A stretch of 51,733 nucleotides of DNA. Origin: Rheinheimera soli. GTDB taxonomy: Bacteria > Pseudomonadota > Gammaproteobacteria > Enterobacterales > Alteromonadaceae. The notes under the pieces are model-generated. The model was not told where the DNA came from. It saw nothing but the letters and a program-made list of their open reading frames with translations, and searched no databases. The DNA lies in assembly GCF_021290985.1 (NCBI RefSeq), contig NZ_JAJOYU010000030.1, positions 1 to 51,733 on the forward strand. The letters are read 5' to 3'. The position numbers and the translations under genes were made by a program. This document shows positions 43,460 through 51,733 of the stretch, piece by piece; position 1 is the first letter of the stretch, and the number at the start of each line of letters is the position of its first letter.

Positions 43460-44188
43460 ATGCAAGAAAATCCCTATGGTATTGCCGCACTCTGGGCCCA
43501 GGGTGACTTTGTTATTAAAGCTGTGGCTGTGATGCTGCTACTGATGTCAGTAGCAAGCTGGACTGTGATCGTGATCCGGGCCATTAGCTTATGGCGCTTA
43601 AAACGCATCAGCAGAGCCAGCAATGATTTTTGGCACGCCCACAGTTTTACCGAAGGTTTACGGATTTTAAGTTCGGCCGACTCAGCAACAGGACCCATGA
43701 ATCCGTTCCGTTATATGGCCGATGAAGGTCAGGCGGCTTTGGATCATCATCAAAGTCATCAGCAAGACTTACATGGCAATTTACCGCTTGCTGAATGGCT
43801 GGTTTCTTGTTTACGGGGCGCTATAGATGAAAGTGCCGAGCAGATGCAAAAAGGCTTAGCTATTCTGGCGTCGGTCGGCTCCACTGCGCCTTTTGTCGGT
43901 TTATTTGGCACTGTCTGGGGCATTTATCATGCGCTGGTGGGCATAGGGGTTTCGGGGCAAGCCAGCATCGACAAAGTTGCAGGCCCTGTAGGTGAGGCGC
44001 TGATTATGACAGCCTTTGGTCTGGCTGTGGCTATTCCTGCAGTGTTGGGTTACAACGCTCTGCAGCGTGGTAATAAAGAGGTGCTGAACAAAATGCAGCG
44101 TTTTGCCCATCAGTTACATGCCTATTTTCTGACGGGCGCAGCGCCAAAAAGCAGTAGAGTGGTTGTGCCTTTAAAGGAGGCAAAATAA
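43460..44188 (+). CDS. exbB: ExbB/TolQ/MotA-family proton channel subunit
   Basis: The 242 residues have three membrane helices (about 15-37, 130-155 and 168-190), with the MotA/TolQ/ExbB core GLAILASVGSTAPFVGLFGTVWGI and the GPVGEALIMTAFGLAVAIPAV segment. It powers TonB with ExbD. The ExbD gene starts on the very next base after the stop. Confidence 0.95.
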   Translation: MQENPYGIAALWAQGDFVIKAVAVMLLLMSVASWTVIVIRAISLWRLKRISRASNDFWHAHSFTEGLRILSSADSATGPMNPFRYMADEGQAALDHHQSHQQDLHGNLPLAEWLVSCLRGAIDESAEQMQKGLAILASVGSTAPFVGLFGTVWGIYHALVGIGVSGQASIDKVAGPVGEALIMTAFGLAVAIPAVLGYNALQRGNKEVLNKMQRFAHQLHAYFLTGAAPKSSRVVVPLKEAK

Positions 44189-44602
44189 ATGGCTTTTGGT
44201 GGCGGTTTGGACTCAGACAATGAAGTGATGAGCGAAATTAATATGACGCCGTTGGTCGATGTGATGTTGGTGTTGCTGATTATATTTATTATCACTGTGC
44301 CTGTGCTGACTCACAGCGTAAAGGTAGATTTGCCTCGTGTCAGCAACGAAAAACAGCAAATTAAACCTAAAACTGTCACTTTAACGGTCAAGGCCGATGG
44401 CGCTGTATTTTGGGACGATCTACCTATTGAGGCCGCGGTGCTGGAGTTAAAACTGGCGGAGCAGGCACAACAACAGCCTCAGCCTGAAGTCCATATTCGG
44501 GGTGATAAAGCTGCACCTTACGAGCATGTACTCAAAACCATGGCTGCAGTGCAGCAATCTGGTTTGCTGAAGTTAGGCTTTATCAGCGAACCTGCAACCT
44601 GA
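44189..44602 (+). CDS. exbD: ExbD/TolR-family transport protein
   Basis: The 137 residues have a cytosolic start, MSEINMTPLVDVMLVLLIIF with the essential Asp of the membrane helix (LVD), and a periplasmic ExbD domain. A perfect AAAGGAGG ribosome site inside the end of exbB precedes it. It completes the tonB-exbB-exbD operon. Confidence 0.95.
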   Translation: MAFGGGLDSDNEVMSEINMTPLVDVMLVLLIIFIITVPVLTHSVKVDLPRVSNEKQQIKPKTVTLTVKADGAVFWDDLPIEAAVLELKLAEQAQQQPQPEVHIRGDKAAPYEHVLKTMAAVQQSGLLKLGFISEPAT

Positions 44603-44649
44603 CTGTGATTGCTGTCTTGTTCGGTTTTTTGCTTCAACTCCATCGATAA

Positions 44650-44673
44650 AATTAAATTGCATGCAATTTAATT
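44650..44673. promoter_or_regulatory. 24-bp perfect palindrome, OhrR-type operator candidate
   Basis: AATTAAATTGCA is followed at once by its exact reverse complement. It overlaps the -35 hexamer of a likely promoter (TTGCAT 44657-44662, 17-base spacer, CATTAT 44680-44685), 48 bases before the -10-to-gene region of the glutathione peroxidase. MarR/OhrR-family peroxide sensors bind AT-rich palindromes of this size with a central TTGCATGCAA-like core. Confidence 0.7.
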
Positions 44674-44732
44674 GTTAGGCATTATGTTTTCACTTTCAGC
44701 CTTGACTGAAACCCCAAACAACAGAGGATCGC

Positions 44733-45227
44733 ATGATGCCAAACCCAATTTTTGATTTAGCAGTGACCAACATCAAAGGCCAATCGGTCGAGTTAAAAGA
44801 TTATCAGGGCAAAGTGCTACTGGTTGTGAACACTGCCAGCAAATGTGGTTTTACGCCGCAATACAAAGGTTTGGAAGAGCTGTATCAGAAATACAAAGAT
44901 CAGGGCCTGGAGATTTTAGGTTTCCCTTGCAACCAGTTTGGTAAGCAAGAGCAGGGCAATGAAACGGAAATCAGTGAGTTTTGTGAACTGAACTATGGCG
45001 TGTCTTTTCCCATGTTCGCCAAAGTTGATGTAAACGGTCCGGACGCTTCGCCCCTATTTAAAAATCTGAAACAGCAAAAGCCAGGCCTGTTAGGCTCAGA
45101 ATCCATTAAATGGAACTTCACTAAATTTCTGATTGGTCGGGACGGCAAGGCGATTTTACGTGCTGCACCTCTGACCAAACCAGAAGATTTAGAAGCTGAA
45201 ATTCAGCAGGCGTTAGCCGTAAAATAG
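44733..45227 (+). CDS. Glutathione peroxidase
   Basis: It reduces peroxides, especially organic ones, with thiols. The 164 residues have the GPx motifs VNTASKCGFTPQY with catalytic Cys38 (Cys, not selenocysteine), LGFPCNQFG with the catalytic Gln68, and KWNFTKFLIGRDG with Trp127 and Asn128. Cys66 and Cys84 are extra candidates for a resolving thiol, as in thioredoxin-dependent members. AGAGGA precedes ATG 44733 and ATG 44736; both suit. Control by an OhrR-type palindrome upstream is predicted. Confidence 0.95.
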   Translation: MMPNPIFDLAVTNIKGQSVELKDYQGKVLLVVNTASKCGFTPQYKGLEELYQKYKDQGLEILGFPCNQFGKQEQGNETEISEFCELNYGVSFPMFAKVDVNGPDASPLFKNLKQQKPGLLGSESIKWNFTKFLIGRDGKAILRAAPLTKPEDLEAEIQQALAVK

Positions 45228-45320
45228 ATGATTTTGATCAAATAGATAGCGTAGAGGCGACCTTTATGATCGCCCGTCTTGTGTTCAAATCGGTCTAATT
45301 TTTACAGCAAGAACAAATGT

Positions 45321-45355
45321 AAAAAAACGCCTGATGACAGAGGTGCAATCAGGCG
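45321..45355 (-). terminator. Intact terminator of the glycosyltransferase remnant
   Basis: CGCCTGAT/ATCAGGCG with a 12-base loop. On the minus strand it is followed by seven T. It overlaps the last codons of the remnant. Confidence 0.8.
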
Positions 45356-45786
45356 CAAAGTACACAAGGCTGGGATTGGTTAAGTAAAAGACCTGTAGCT
45401 TTTACAACCTGTTCTGCGGTAAGGCAAGAACGGAGCAGAGTGTGCGCCTGTTTTGCTTTATGTACCTTGATGTAAAACAATAAAATGTCAACTCTGCCAG
45501 CTATATCGTCAGCATCGATAAAACCAATAGAGTCGCCTTTTGCTTCGGCTAAACCAGTATTTCTTACCACGCTGACACCTGTATTAGCCTGACATAACAA
45601 CAGGCAAGAGTTTGGTCGTGCTGAACTACAAATATGCTGTTGCGCCAGTTCAAGGCTGGCGTCTGTGGCACCATCACAGAGCAGAATCACCTGAAACTGC
45701 TCTGCCAGTTACTCTGCGATGGAATCAAGCAACTGAGGAAAATAGTTGGGGATATTGTAGAAAAAGACGATAAGAGATAACAGCTG
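45349..45786 (-). pseudogene. Family 2 glycosyltransferase, decayed
   Basis: The minus strand, after a stop, encodes LLSLIVFFYNIPNYFPQLLD and SIAE, then TAA at 45709-45711. It continues in the same frame as QVILLCDGATDASLELAQ, ANTGVSVVRNTGLAEAKGD, and IGFIDADD. These are the N-terminal strand, nucleotide-sugar loop and DxD motifs of GT2. A premature stop splits it, no Met start is visible, and the part after DADD is far too short (about 50 codons against some 180). It is thus a nonsense mutation on top of an internal deletion. Its terminator is still intact. Confidence 0.75.
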
Positions 45787-45967
45787 CTAATTGTCCTTCT
45801 ATTCAGCATGCTGTTGTGACGATACTGTATGCCGCTTTGGCGCCACAAAAGCAGCATCATCTCTGGCATCACTGTGTTTACAGATCAGGCTTAATCTTTA
45901 CTGTTTTTGCACTTGCTTTAGTCTAAGGATTTTTGAACACTAGCCCGCTGTTTTCTGCATTAATCAG
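45787..45967. other. Flank of the glycosyltransferase remnant
   Basis: No intact gene. On the minus strand 45799-45897 reads RLSLICKHSDARDDAAFVAP and onward to a stop, protein-like but unassigned. It may be another piece of the decayed locus. Confidence 0.3.
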
Positions 45968-45973
45968 GTGGTT

Positions 45974-46849
45974 ATGAAAAGTCTGCTTCACCCGGCTGTT
46001 GATCAACCGACCAAGGGAATTCTGTGTATGTTGCTGGCCGTTGGCATGTTTTGCGCTATGGATGCCTGTATGAAGCAACTGACGCAACATTATGGCCCTA
46101 TGCAAATCACCAGCTTGCGAGCTTTGTTTGCCTGGCCCTTAATAGTCGTCTGGTTAGTGACAACCAACAGAGTGCAGCATTTACTCAATTCACGCTGGTC
46201 TTTGCACTTGTTAAGAGCCGTGCTTGGCATAGTGATGTTGTCGGCTTTTGTGTATGCCATTCAAACTTTATCGCTCTCTGATGCTTATGCCATCTTTTTT
46301 GCAGCACCACTGCTCATCACTGCGATGTCGGTTTGGTTTTTAGGTGAGCATGTGCAGCTAAGGCAATGGGTTGCTATCGGCATTGGTATGCTGGCGGTGC
46401 TCTTTATGCTAAAGCCAGAAGGCGATCAATTACTGAGTTTAGGCGCGCTGGCGGCTTTGGTTTCAGCACTTTGTTATGCCATTTCTGCTATTACGGTTCG
46501 GGTATTATCCCGCACTGACAACAGCGGCAATATGGTGTTTTGGCTGATGACCATGATAGGTCTTGGTGCTGGTGCTTTAGCTTATCCTGATTGGGTATCA
46601 ATATCTTCGGATCATCTGTGGTTATTAGCGCTGATGGGGTTAAGTGGTGCTATAGGTCAGGTGTTTATTACCGAAGCTTTTCGTTTAGCACCGGCTTCTG
46701 TCATTGCGCCTTTTGAATACACGGCGCTGGTGTGGGGTTTAGGTTTTGATATTCTGCTATGGCAGTTGTTTCCAAGCTTATCGCTGCTCATTGGCGCTGG
46801 GGTGATTATGGCCAGCGGCTTATATTTATGGGCGCAGGAACGTCGCTGA
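45974..46849 (+). CDS. DMT-family (EamA) transporter
   Basis: The 291 residues contain ten hydrophobic segments arranged as two EamA repeats, the first from GILCMLLAVGMFCAMDACMK, the second from LGALAALVSALCYAISAITV. This is the layout of drug/metabolite exporters. The substrate is not deducible. ATG 45974 is preferred over GTG 45968. Confidence 0.93.
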   Translation: MKSLLHPAVDQPTKGILCMLLAVGMFCAMDACMKQLTQHYGPMQITSLRALFAWPLIVVWLVTTNRVQHLLNSRWSLHLLRAVLGIVMLSAFVYAIQTLSLSDAYAIFFAAPLLITAMSVWFLGEHVQLRQWVAIGIGMLAVLFMLKPEGDQLLSLGALAALVSALCYAISAITVRVLSRTDNSGNMVFWLMTMIGLGAGALAYPDWVSISSDHLWLLALMGLSGAIGQVFITEAFRLAPASVIAPFEYTALVWGLGFDILLWQLFPSLSLLIGAGVIMASGLYLWAQERR

Positions 46850-46985
46850 TCTTAGCTTTATGGTACAGCGTTCAACACCAGACGGGCAGGGCAAGCCCAG
46901 CTGCTGGATTTTGTGTCATGCTATTGTCATTCTGTGGTTTTAGTATGAAGTTTTTGCAAAAGCTGTGACAAAGGGTGTGAATAAT

Positions 46986-48203
46986 ATGCTGATACAAAAA
47001 GGTTTTTCCCTGCTGCCTCTGAGCCTGTTGTCTTTCACTATGCTATCTGGCGTTGCCATTGCCGCTGATGCTTGTGTGACTGCTCCTTTAGTTATTGCAC
47101 ACCGTGGTGCCAGTGGTCATTTACCTGAACATACGCTGGAAGCTTATATGCTTGCCATGCGGATGGGCGCTGATTTTATCGAACCCGATTTAGTACCCAC
47201 CAAAGACGGTCAGCTTATCAGCCGTCATGAAAATGATTTAACTCATACCACCAATGTTGCTGTAGTGCCGCAGTTTGCCGATCGTAAAACCACCAAACGT
47301 ATTGATGGTATTCCAATCACGGGCTGGTTTAGTGAAGACTTTACTCTGGCTGAAATAAAGCAGTTAAAAGCCCGCGAACCTTTACCTGGGTTAAGGCCTC
47401 AGGGCGTAGAGCACAATGACAAGTTTGCTATTGTTACTCTGGCTGAGATTGTGGGTTTGGTTAAACAGTTTGAGGCCGATACCGGCCGCAAAGTCGGGCT
47501 TTATATTGAAACCAAACACCCGACTTATTTTCGTTATGAAGGTAAAACTATAGCAGGGAACCCCATAGCGCTGGATATCAGCAAAATGCTGGTACAGCAA
47601 TTACAGCAGCTGCGTTTTACCGAGCCAAACCGGGTCTTTATTCAGTCTTTTGAAGTGCAAAATTTACTGGAGCTAAAACAACAGTGGATGCCAGCTTTGA
47701 AACTAAACATTCCGCTGATCCAGCTGATTGGTGATACAGAAAAAGCTTATTTGCCGCCGAAAGACAGTTTTTCTGTGCCTTATGATGTGTTTTATCATCA
47801 GCAACAAAGCACTGATTTAGCTTCCATTTACAAAGACAGCAGCAGCCTTTTAGCAGCAGAGCCCAAACCTCTGGATTATTCAGTTTTACTCAACGACAAA
47901 GGCCTGAACTTTATGCACAGCTATGCCGCTGGTATTGGGCCATGGCGTAGCAGTATTTACCAAAAACACAGCCTGAACTTAAAGCCTTTTGTCAAAGCGG
48001 CCCAGCAGCAGGGTTTAAAGGTACACCCTTATACCTTCAGGGCTGAAGCGAACTATTTAATGCCCAAAGATGAAAAAACTACATTCAGTTATTCTGATGA
48101 AATGCAGGCTTTGTTCAAGCAGGGCATAGATGGATTATTTACGGATTATCCAGACTTAGCGCTGGAACAAAGAGCCTTGTTCCAGCGCAGCTGCAAGATG
48201 TGA
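46986..48203 (+). CDS. glpQ: Periplasmic glycerophosphodiester phosphodiesterase
   Basis: It hydrolyses glycerophosphodiesters to glycerol 3-phosphate and an alcohol. About 405 residues, with a signal peptide ending in VAIAAD, then the GDPD core: IAHRGASGHLPEHTLEAY (the two catalytic His are in HRGAS and in LISRHENDL), IEPDLVPTKDG (metal-binding Glu and Asp), and the C-terminal FTDYPDLA. The length and the LTHTTNVA block match the GlpQ type. AAGGG stands about 10 bases before ATG 46986. Phosphate and glycerol salvage go together with the PhoX gene in this window. Confidence 0.94.
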   Translation: MLIQKGFSLLPLSLLSFTMLSGVAIAADACVTAPLVIAHRGASGHLPEHTLEAYMLAMRMGADFIEPDLVPTKDGQLISRHENDLTHTTNVAVVPQFADRKTTKRIDGIPITGWFSEDFTLAEIKQLKAREPLPGLRPQGVEHNDKFAIVTLAEIVGLVKQFEADTGRKVGLYIETKHPTYFRYEGKTIAGNPIALDISKMLVQQLQQLRFTEPNRVFIQSFEVQNLLELKQQWMPALKLNIPLIQLIGDTEKAYLPPKDSFSVPYDVFYHQQQSTDLASIYKDSSSLLAAEPKPLDYSVLLNDKGLNFMHSYAAGIGPWRSSIYQKHSLNLKPFVKAAQQQGLKVHPYTFRAEANYLMPKDEKTTFSYSDEMQALFKQGIDGLFTDYPDLALEQRALFQRSCKM

Positions 48204-48240
48204 TATCTGCATTGCATTATCGCTAATCTGCTAAAAACAT

Positions 48241-48263
48241 GCTGCTTTCTGTTAGAGAGCAGC
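48241..48263 (-). terminator. Hairpin at the end of the MBL-fold gene
   Basis: GCTGCT/AGCAGC with an 11-base loop overlaps the gene's last codons. On the minus strand it is followed by ATGTTTTTAG. It is only a moderate terminator. Confidence 0.45.
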
Positions 48264-49364
48264 TTTCCACCAGGGCTTAAATGCTTGTTCCCTGCCATCA
48301 AAATAAATGGTTTGTCCGATCACAGGAGTCCATAGCTGGTAATCATAGTTTTGGCTCGCTTTCGACAAACGCTCAAATGGTTCAAACCAGTCATGAGGTG
48401 CCAGAGTAAAACGCCCAACATGGGCCGGAGTCATAGCTTGAGTGTTAAGGTCATCGGCAGCTTGGGCAGCTTGTTCCGGAGTCATATGCAAGTGTGCCCA
48501 ACGCGGATCATACTGACCACTATCCAAGGTCACCCAATCAAAGGCGCCATATTTACTGCGGATCTCCGCAAAATGTGATCCATAGCCAGAATCACCACTA
48601 AAAAACAGCCGACGTTGCTGGCTTTCTATAACAAAGCCAAGCCATAGCGATTGATTGCGGGTAAAAGTGCGGCCTGAATAATGCCGGGCAGGAGTGGCAT
48701 GTATCTTCAGATCTGCATTGATCTGTAGTTCACCGTACCAGTCCAGTTCCTGAATAAGACTTGGATCGTAGCCCCACAGCTCAAAATGCGCTCCTACCCC
48801 TAAACCTGTAACCACCTGTTTAACCAAAGGTTTGAGTGCCAGAATTGTATGGTAGTCCAGATGATCATAGTGGTCATGCGTAATGAGTAACAGGTCTAGC
48901 GCCGGTATATCTGCTGCAGAATACAAACTAGTACCGTCAAAGGCTTTAATCATGCCAGGTACTGGCGCTGCGTAGTCGCTGAACACCGGGTCAATCAGCA
49001 TGCGTTTGCCACCCAGTTGCAGATACCAGGAGGAGTGACCTAACCAAATCGCCAGATCATCCTTGGGATTGAGGGTAAACAGATCGGTTTTTTCTGTGGG
49101 GATCAGATGTTCAGGCCGGGTTATTTTCTTGTCGGCAAGCCAGTTTTCTAGACGGATAGATAACTGGGTCGCGCCGTTTGTCAAAAAAGGCGTCTCAAGC
49201 TGATTCTTAAAGGCGCCTTGAGCATAGTTTGGAGAGGACTGGATCCTGTCCAGTTTTGCTCCATAAGGTAAGCTGCCGAATAAGGCATGCTGAAAATAGG
49301 CATAAGTTAAGGCTGCTAGTAGAGCCAGCAGACAGGCAAATCCAATAACTAGTTTTTTTATCAT
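48252..49364 (-). CDS. Membrane-anchored MBL-fold metallo-hydrolase (NAPE-PLD-like)
   Basis: The 370 residues have an N-terminal membrane helix (about 4-24), then the beta-lactamase fold. ITHDHYDHLD (161-170) gives the HxHxDH zinc ligands. LGHSSWYLQLGGKRMLIDPV, FFSGDSGYG and HLHMTPEQAAQAA are hallmarks of the ROMP/NAPE-PLD-like group, which hydrolyse phosphodiesters of lipids. The exact substrate is unknown. Confidence 0.93.
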   Translation of the reverse strand: MIKKLVIGFACLLALLAALTYAYFQHALFGSLPYGAKLDRIQSSPNYAQGAFKNQLETPFLTNGATQLSIRLENWLADKKITRPEHLIPTEKTDLFTLNPKDDLAIWLGHSSWYLQLGGKRMLIDPVFSDYAAPVPGMIKAFDGTSLYSAADIPALDLLLITHDHYDHLDYHTILALKPLVKQVVTGLGVGAHFELWGYDPSLIQELDWYGELQINADLKIHATPARHYSGRTFTRNQSLWLGFVIESQQRRLFFSGDSGYGSHFAEIRSKYGAFDWVTLDSGQYDPRWAHLHMTPEQAAQAADDLNTQAMTPAHVGRFTLAPHDWFEPFERLSKASQNYDYQLWTPVIGQTIYFDGREQAFKPWWKAAL

Positions 49365-49557
49365 GTATCAACTCTGATTGTTTACGGCAGCTTTTCACAT
49401 TGGGTCCACAGCATCGAAGTGCTGAGGTTTTACTGCAGTTTTCTAAGAATACATAGTCCATTGTACAGGTGAACCCGCCAGTCGATTAGCCGAATAAAAC
49501 TCTATGCAGTGATGAGTTATTTTCAATAATCATAACTTTTACAACGCAGTAAGCTAT

Positions 49558-50451
49558 TTATTCTCTGTATCGGATGGCATCTACAAAAGCCATAAAAGCA
49601 GGTGAAGCTTGACGACGATTTGGGTAATACAGATGGTACCCCTGAAAATACGGACTCCAGTCGGTTAGGATCATTTTTAATTGGCCATCTGCCAGATAAG
49701 ACGCCACCAGAGGCTCTGGTACATAAGCTAGCCCAATACCATCCACAGCTGCATTCAGCACATGCATAATGCTGTTAAACACCAGAGGGCCTTCCGCTTT
49801 TACAGTAAAAGAGCGTTGGTCTTTTTCAAACTCCCACGCATAAATTGACCCAGCCACACGATGACGAATATTAATGCAGGCATGTTCTGTAAGTTCATCT
49901 GGTGCTGATGGCGCTGAGTGACGTGCAAAGTAGTCAGGAGATCCCACCACAACCAAGCGCCAGTCTGGCCCTATCCGCACGGCAATCATATCTTTACTAA
50001 TGGATTCTCCAAGCCTGATCCCTGCATCAAAACGATCTTCAACCAGGTTGGTAAAGCCATAATCTACATAGAGTTCCAGTTGGATTTCCGGGTAATCACG
50101 CAAAAAATTAGCCAGCATAGGGCGTAAATGCAGCTGGATTTGATCATCTGTGCAGGTTAGCCGAATAGTGCCTTTGGGTTTATCTCTGAGTTCACCCAAA
50201 GCGTCCAGCTCAGCGTTGATCTGCTCAAACAATGGAGTGATGGACTCTGATAACCGTACACCCGCTTCGGTCAATGACACATTTCGTGTTGTGCGGGTAA
50301 GTAAACGCACTCCCAAACGTTCTTCAAGCGCACGGATGGTGTGACTCAAAGCCGAAGGCGTAACCCGCAGTATGGCTGCTGCTTTGGTAAAGCTTTGCTG
50401 CTGTGCTACCGCCAGAAAGGCCTGTAAATCCTTCATCTTGTCTTGTGCCAT
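49558..50451 (-). CDS. LysR-family transcriptional regulator
   Basis: The 297 residues have a winged helix at the N terminus (LQAFLAVAQQQSFTKAAAIL, SALSHTIRALEERLGVRLL) and a periplasmic-binding-type effector domain from about 90. The wording KGTIRLTCTDDQIQLHLRPM and FEKDQRSFTVKAEGPL matches the group that often neighbours efflux pumps. It is divergent from the MFS gene (104-base gap) and probably controls it. Confidence 0.94.
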   Translation of the reverse strand: MAQDKMKDLQAFLAVAQQQSFTKAAAILRVTPSALSHTIRALEERLGVRLLTRTTRNVSLTEAGVRLSESITPLFEQINAELDALGELRDKPKGTIRLTCTDDQIQLHLRPMLANFLRDYPEIQLELYVDYGFTNLVEDRFDAGIRLGESISKDMIAVRIGPDWRLVVVGSPDYFARHSAPSAPDELTEHACINIRHRVAGSIYAWEFEKDQRSFTVKAEGPLVFNSIMHVLNAAVDGIGLAYVPEPLVASYLADGQLKMILTDWSPYFQGYHLYYPNRRQASPAFMAFVDAIRYRE

Positions 50452-50555
50452 TGCTGAATTTTTCTCACAACTACATAAAGATTATGTCTACTAATCAAAA
50501 TATAAAAGCTCTGTCAAGATAAAGCCATGTTTTTGGCAGTGGCAGAGCTGATGAA
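50452..50555. promoter_or_regulatory. Divergent LysR/MFS promoter region
   Basis: AT-rich sequence; ATTATG, TACTAATCA and TATAAAAG are possible promoter or LysR-box pieces. No confident operator is seen. Confidence 0.4.
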
Positions 50556-51733
50556 ATGAATAGCCATACTCATACTTCGGAGCTTTCTGAGAGGGCGAAT
50601 AGCTGGGGCAGCGTATTTGCCATGTCTGTGTGCGCTTTTACGCTGGTTGCCTCTGAGTTTTTGCCTGTGAGTTTGCTCACTCCTTTAGCTGAAGATTTAG
50701 GCGTAACTGAAGGTTTAGCTGGTCAGGGTATCGCTATCTCCGGCTTTTTTGCTGTGCTGACCAGCCTGTTTATTTCGCCACTTTGTGGGAAGCTTGACCG
50801 CAAAACTTTGCTGCTGGGTCTGACCGTGGCCATGGGCTTGTCAGGCACTATTGTTGCCTTTGCGCCTGACTATCAAATCTATATGCTCGGCCGCGCGCTG
50901 ATTGGCGTTGTTGTCGGCGGGTTTTGGTCTATGTCAGCCGCTACCGCTATTCGATTAGTACCTTCATATCAGGTGCCACGCGCCCTTGCTATCGTCAATG
51001 GTGGTAACGCTCTGGCTACCGTAATAGCTGCGCCGCTTGGAGCCTGGCTCGGGGCCACAGTGGGTTGGCGATTTGCATTTTTTTGTCTGGTGCCTGTAGC
51101 GTTGATGGCGCTTGGCTGGTTGTGGCTTTCTTTGCCTTCGATGCCTGCAACTGCGCAAAGAAACCAGGAAAGTCAGGTATTTAAAGTACTTGGTTTACTT
51201 AAACGACCCGCTGTTCTGTCTGGGCTTTTTGCCAGCAGTCTGATGTTTATGGGGCAGTTTGCACTATTCACTTATCTGCGGCCTTTTCTTGAAACCGTTA
51301 CAGGGGTGCAAGGTGCCGCCATCTCGTTTTATTTGCTGGTCGCAGGGGCTGCAGGTTTTATCGGCACTGTGTTTATAGGTCAGATCCTGCAATGGCGCTT
51401 TTACCAAACGCTGATTGTTATTCCTCTTGTGATGACTGTGACTGCACTGCTGCTGATCCTGCTTGGCGATCGGAGTCACGCTGTTCTTTTTTTGCTTGGG
51501 TTATGGGGCCTTACTGCAACTGCAGCACCTGTAGGCTGGTGGGCCTGGATAGCTCAGGTATTTCCGGATGACGCTGAAGCAGGTGGTGGCCTCTTTGTCG
51601 CTATGGTGCAGCTGTCTATTGCCCTGGGGTCGACAGTCGGTGGTCTGCTTTACGATCACAGCGGCTACCAAAGTACCTTTTTACTCAGCGCGGCCCTGCT
51701 ACTAATTTCTGCTGGCCTGACAGTCATAGCTGC
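50556..51733 (+). CDS. MFS transporter, 3' end cut by window edge
   Basis: The frame starts at ATG 50556 (NSHTHTSELSERANSWGSVF) and remains open to the right edge, giving at least 392 codons of an expected 400 or so. It has many hydrophobic segments in the DHA1 (AraJ/YdhP/PbuE-like) layout: ASEFLPVSLLTPLAEDLGV at the first helix, then GRALIGVVVGGFWSMSAAT, typical of drug and sugar exporters in this family. Only a few residues should be missing. It is divergent from its likely LysR regulator. Confidence 0.92.
   Translation, partial: MNSHTHTSELSERANSWGSVFAMSVCAFTLVASEFLPVSLLTPLAEDLGVTEGLAGQGIAISGFFAVLTSLFISPLCGKLDRKTLLLGLTVAMGLSGTIVAFAPDYQIYMLGRALIGVVVGGFWSMSAATAIRLVPSYQVPRALAIVNGGNALATVIAAPLGAWLGATVGWRFAFFCLVPVALMALGWLWLSLPSMPATAQRNQESQVFKVLGLLKRPAVLSGLFASSLMFMGQFALFTYLRPFLETVTGVQGAAISFYLLVAGAAGFIGTVFIGQILQWRFYQTLIVIPLVMTVTALLLILLGDRSHAVLFLLGLWGLTATAAPVGWWAWIAQVFPDDAEAGGGLFVAMVQLSIALGSTVGGLLYDHSGYQSTFLLSAALLLISAGLTVIA

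Noticed and set aside
44189-44602. TolQ/TolR identity for the 43460 and 44189 genes
   Set aside because: They follow tonB within one operon and no tolA, tolB or pal is present, so ExbB/ExbD is the better name.
45687-45872. 61-codon minus-strand frame next to the glycosyltransferase
   Set aside because: It runs out of frame through the decayed gene and has no recognisable domain.

Overview
The window reads as a chromosomal segment of a mesophilic gammaproteobacterium of the Alteromonadales/Chromatiaceae type. A Rheinheimera-like genome is my best guess. The guess rests on a stand-alone second elongation factor G that resembles the Shewanella FusB paralogue, a CobB sirtuin, an Xaa-His dipeptidase, a TonB/ExbB/ExbD set next to PepSY proteins, and many DUF-type membrane proteins common in that group. 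It is inference from remembered protein families; no search was run. I see no rRNA, tRNA, CRISPR array, transposase or phage gene.

Left part (1-9050): a patchwork of short, mostly monocistronic genes. It holds a serine beta-lactamase-like hydrolase cut by the left edge, an SH3-domain gene broken by a one-base frameshift, an entericidin-like lipoprotein, a DUF6500-like protein, three separate GNAT acetyltransferases, a four-CxxC zinc-ribbon protein, an S41 protease lipoprotein, PepD and a VOC-fold lipoprotein. Between them are unusually long gene-poor gaps. One gap (9048-9391) can fold into a compact multi-branched RNA upstream of a P2-type cation ATPase.

Middle part (9392-24462): after the ATPase comes a plus-strand run of small membrane or exported proteins (DUF2569, DUF2937, DUF2784, a P-loop protein, an alpha/beta hydrolase, an NTF2-fold protein and others). 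A Crp/Fnr regulator and a GGDEF diguanylate cyclase follow as a pair. Then come a gluzincin with the M1 zinc signature, a YdeI/OmdA protein, a 73-bp tandem repeat rich in hairpins, and the EF-G paralogue on the minus strand.

Right part (24850-51733): two iron-related blocks are visible. One is a PepSY reductase-like protein preceded by what looks like the orphaned signal peptide of a lost outer-membrane receptor. The other is PepSY, a Fur-like box, then tonB-exbB-exbD. Redox and stress genes are scattered here: ArsR with an Old Yellow Enzyme, cytochrome b561, a luciferase-like oxidoreductase, an ABM monooxygenase, and a glutathione peroxidase under a 24-bp palindrome of the OhrR kind. Phosphate scavenging is suggested by a Tat-exported PhoX and a periplasmic glycerophosphodiesterase. 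A second diguanylate cyclase, CobB, a DMT transporter, a decayed glycosyltransferase, an MBL-fold hydrolase and a divergent LysR/MFS pair complete the window. The MFS gene runs off the right edge.

I found no single large undescribed system. The most promising unexplained items are the folded RNA candidate at 9062-9175, the repeat element at 22096-22310, the receptor-leader remnant with its hairpins at 25292-25461, and the regulatory palindromes at 17751, 29530, 42604 and 44650.
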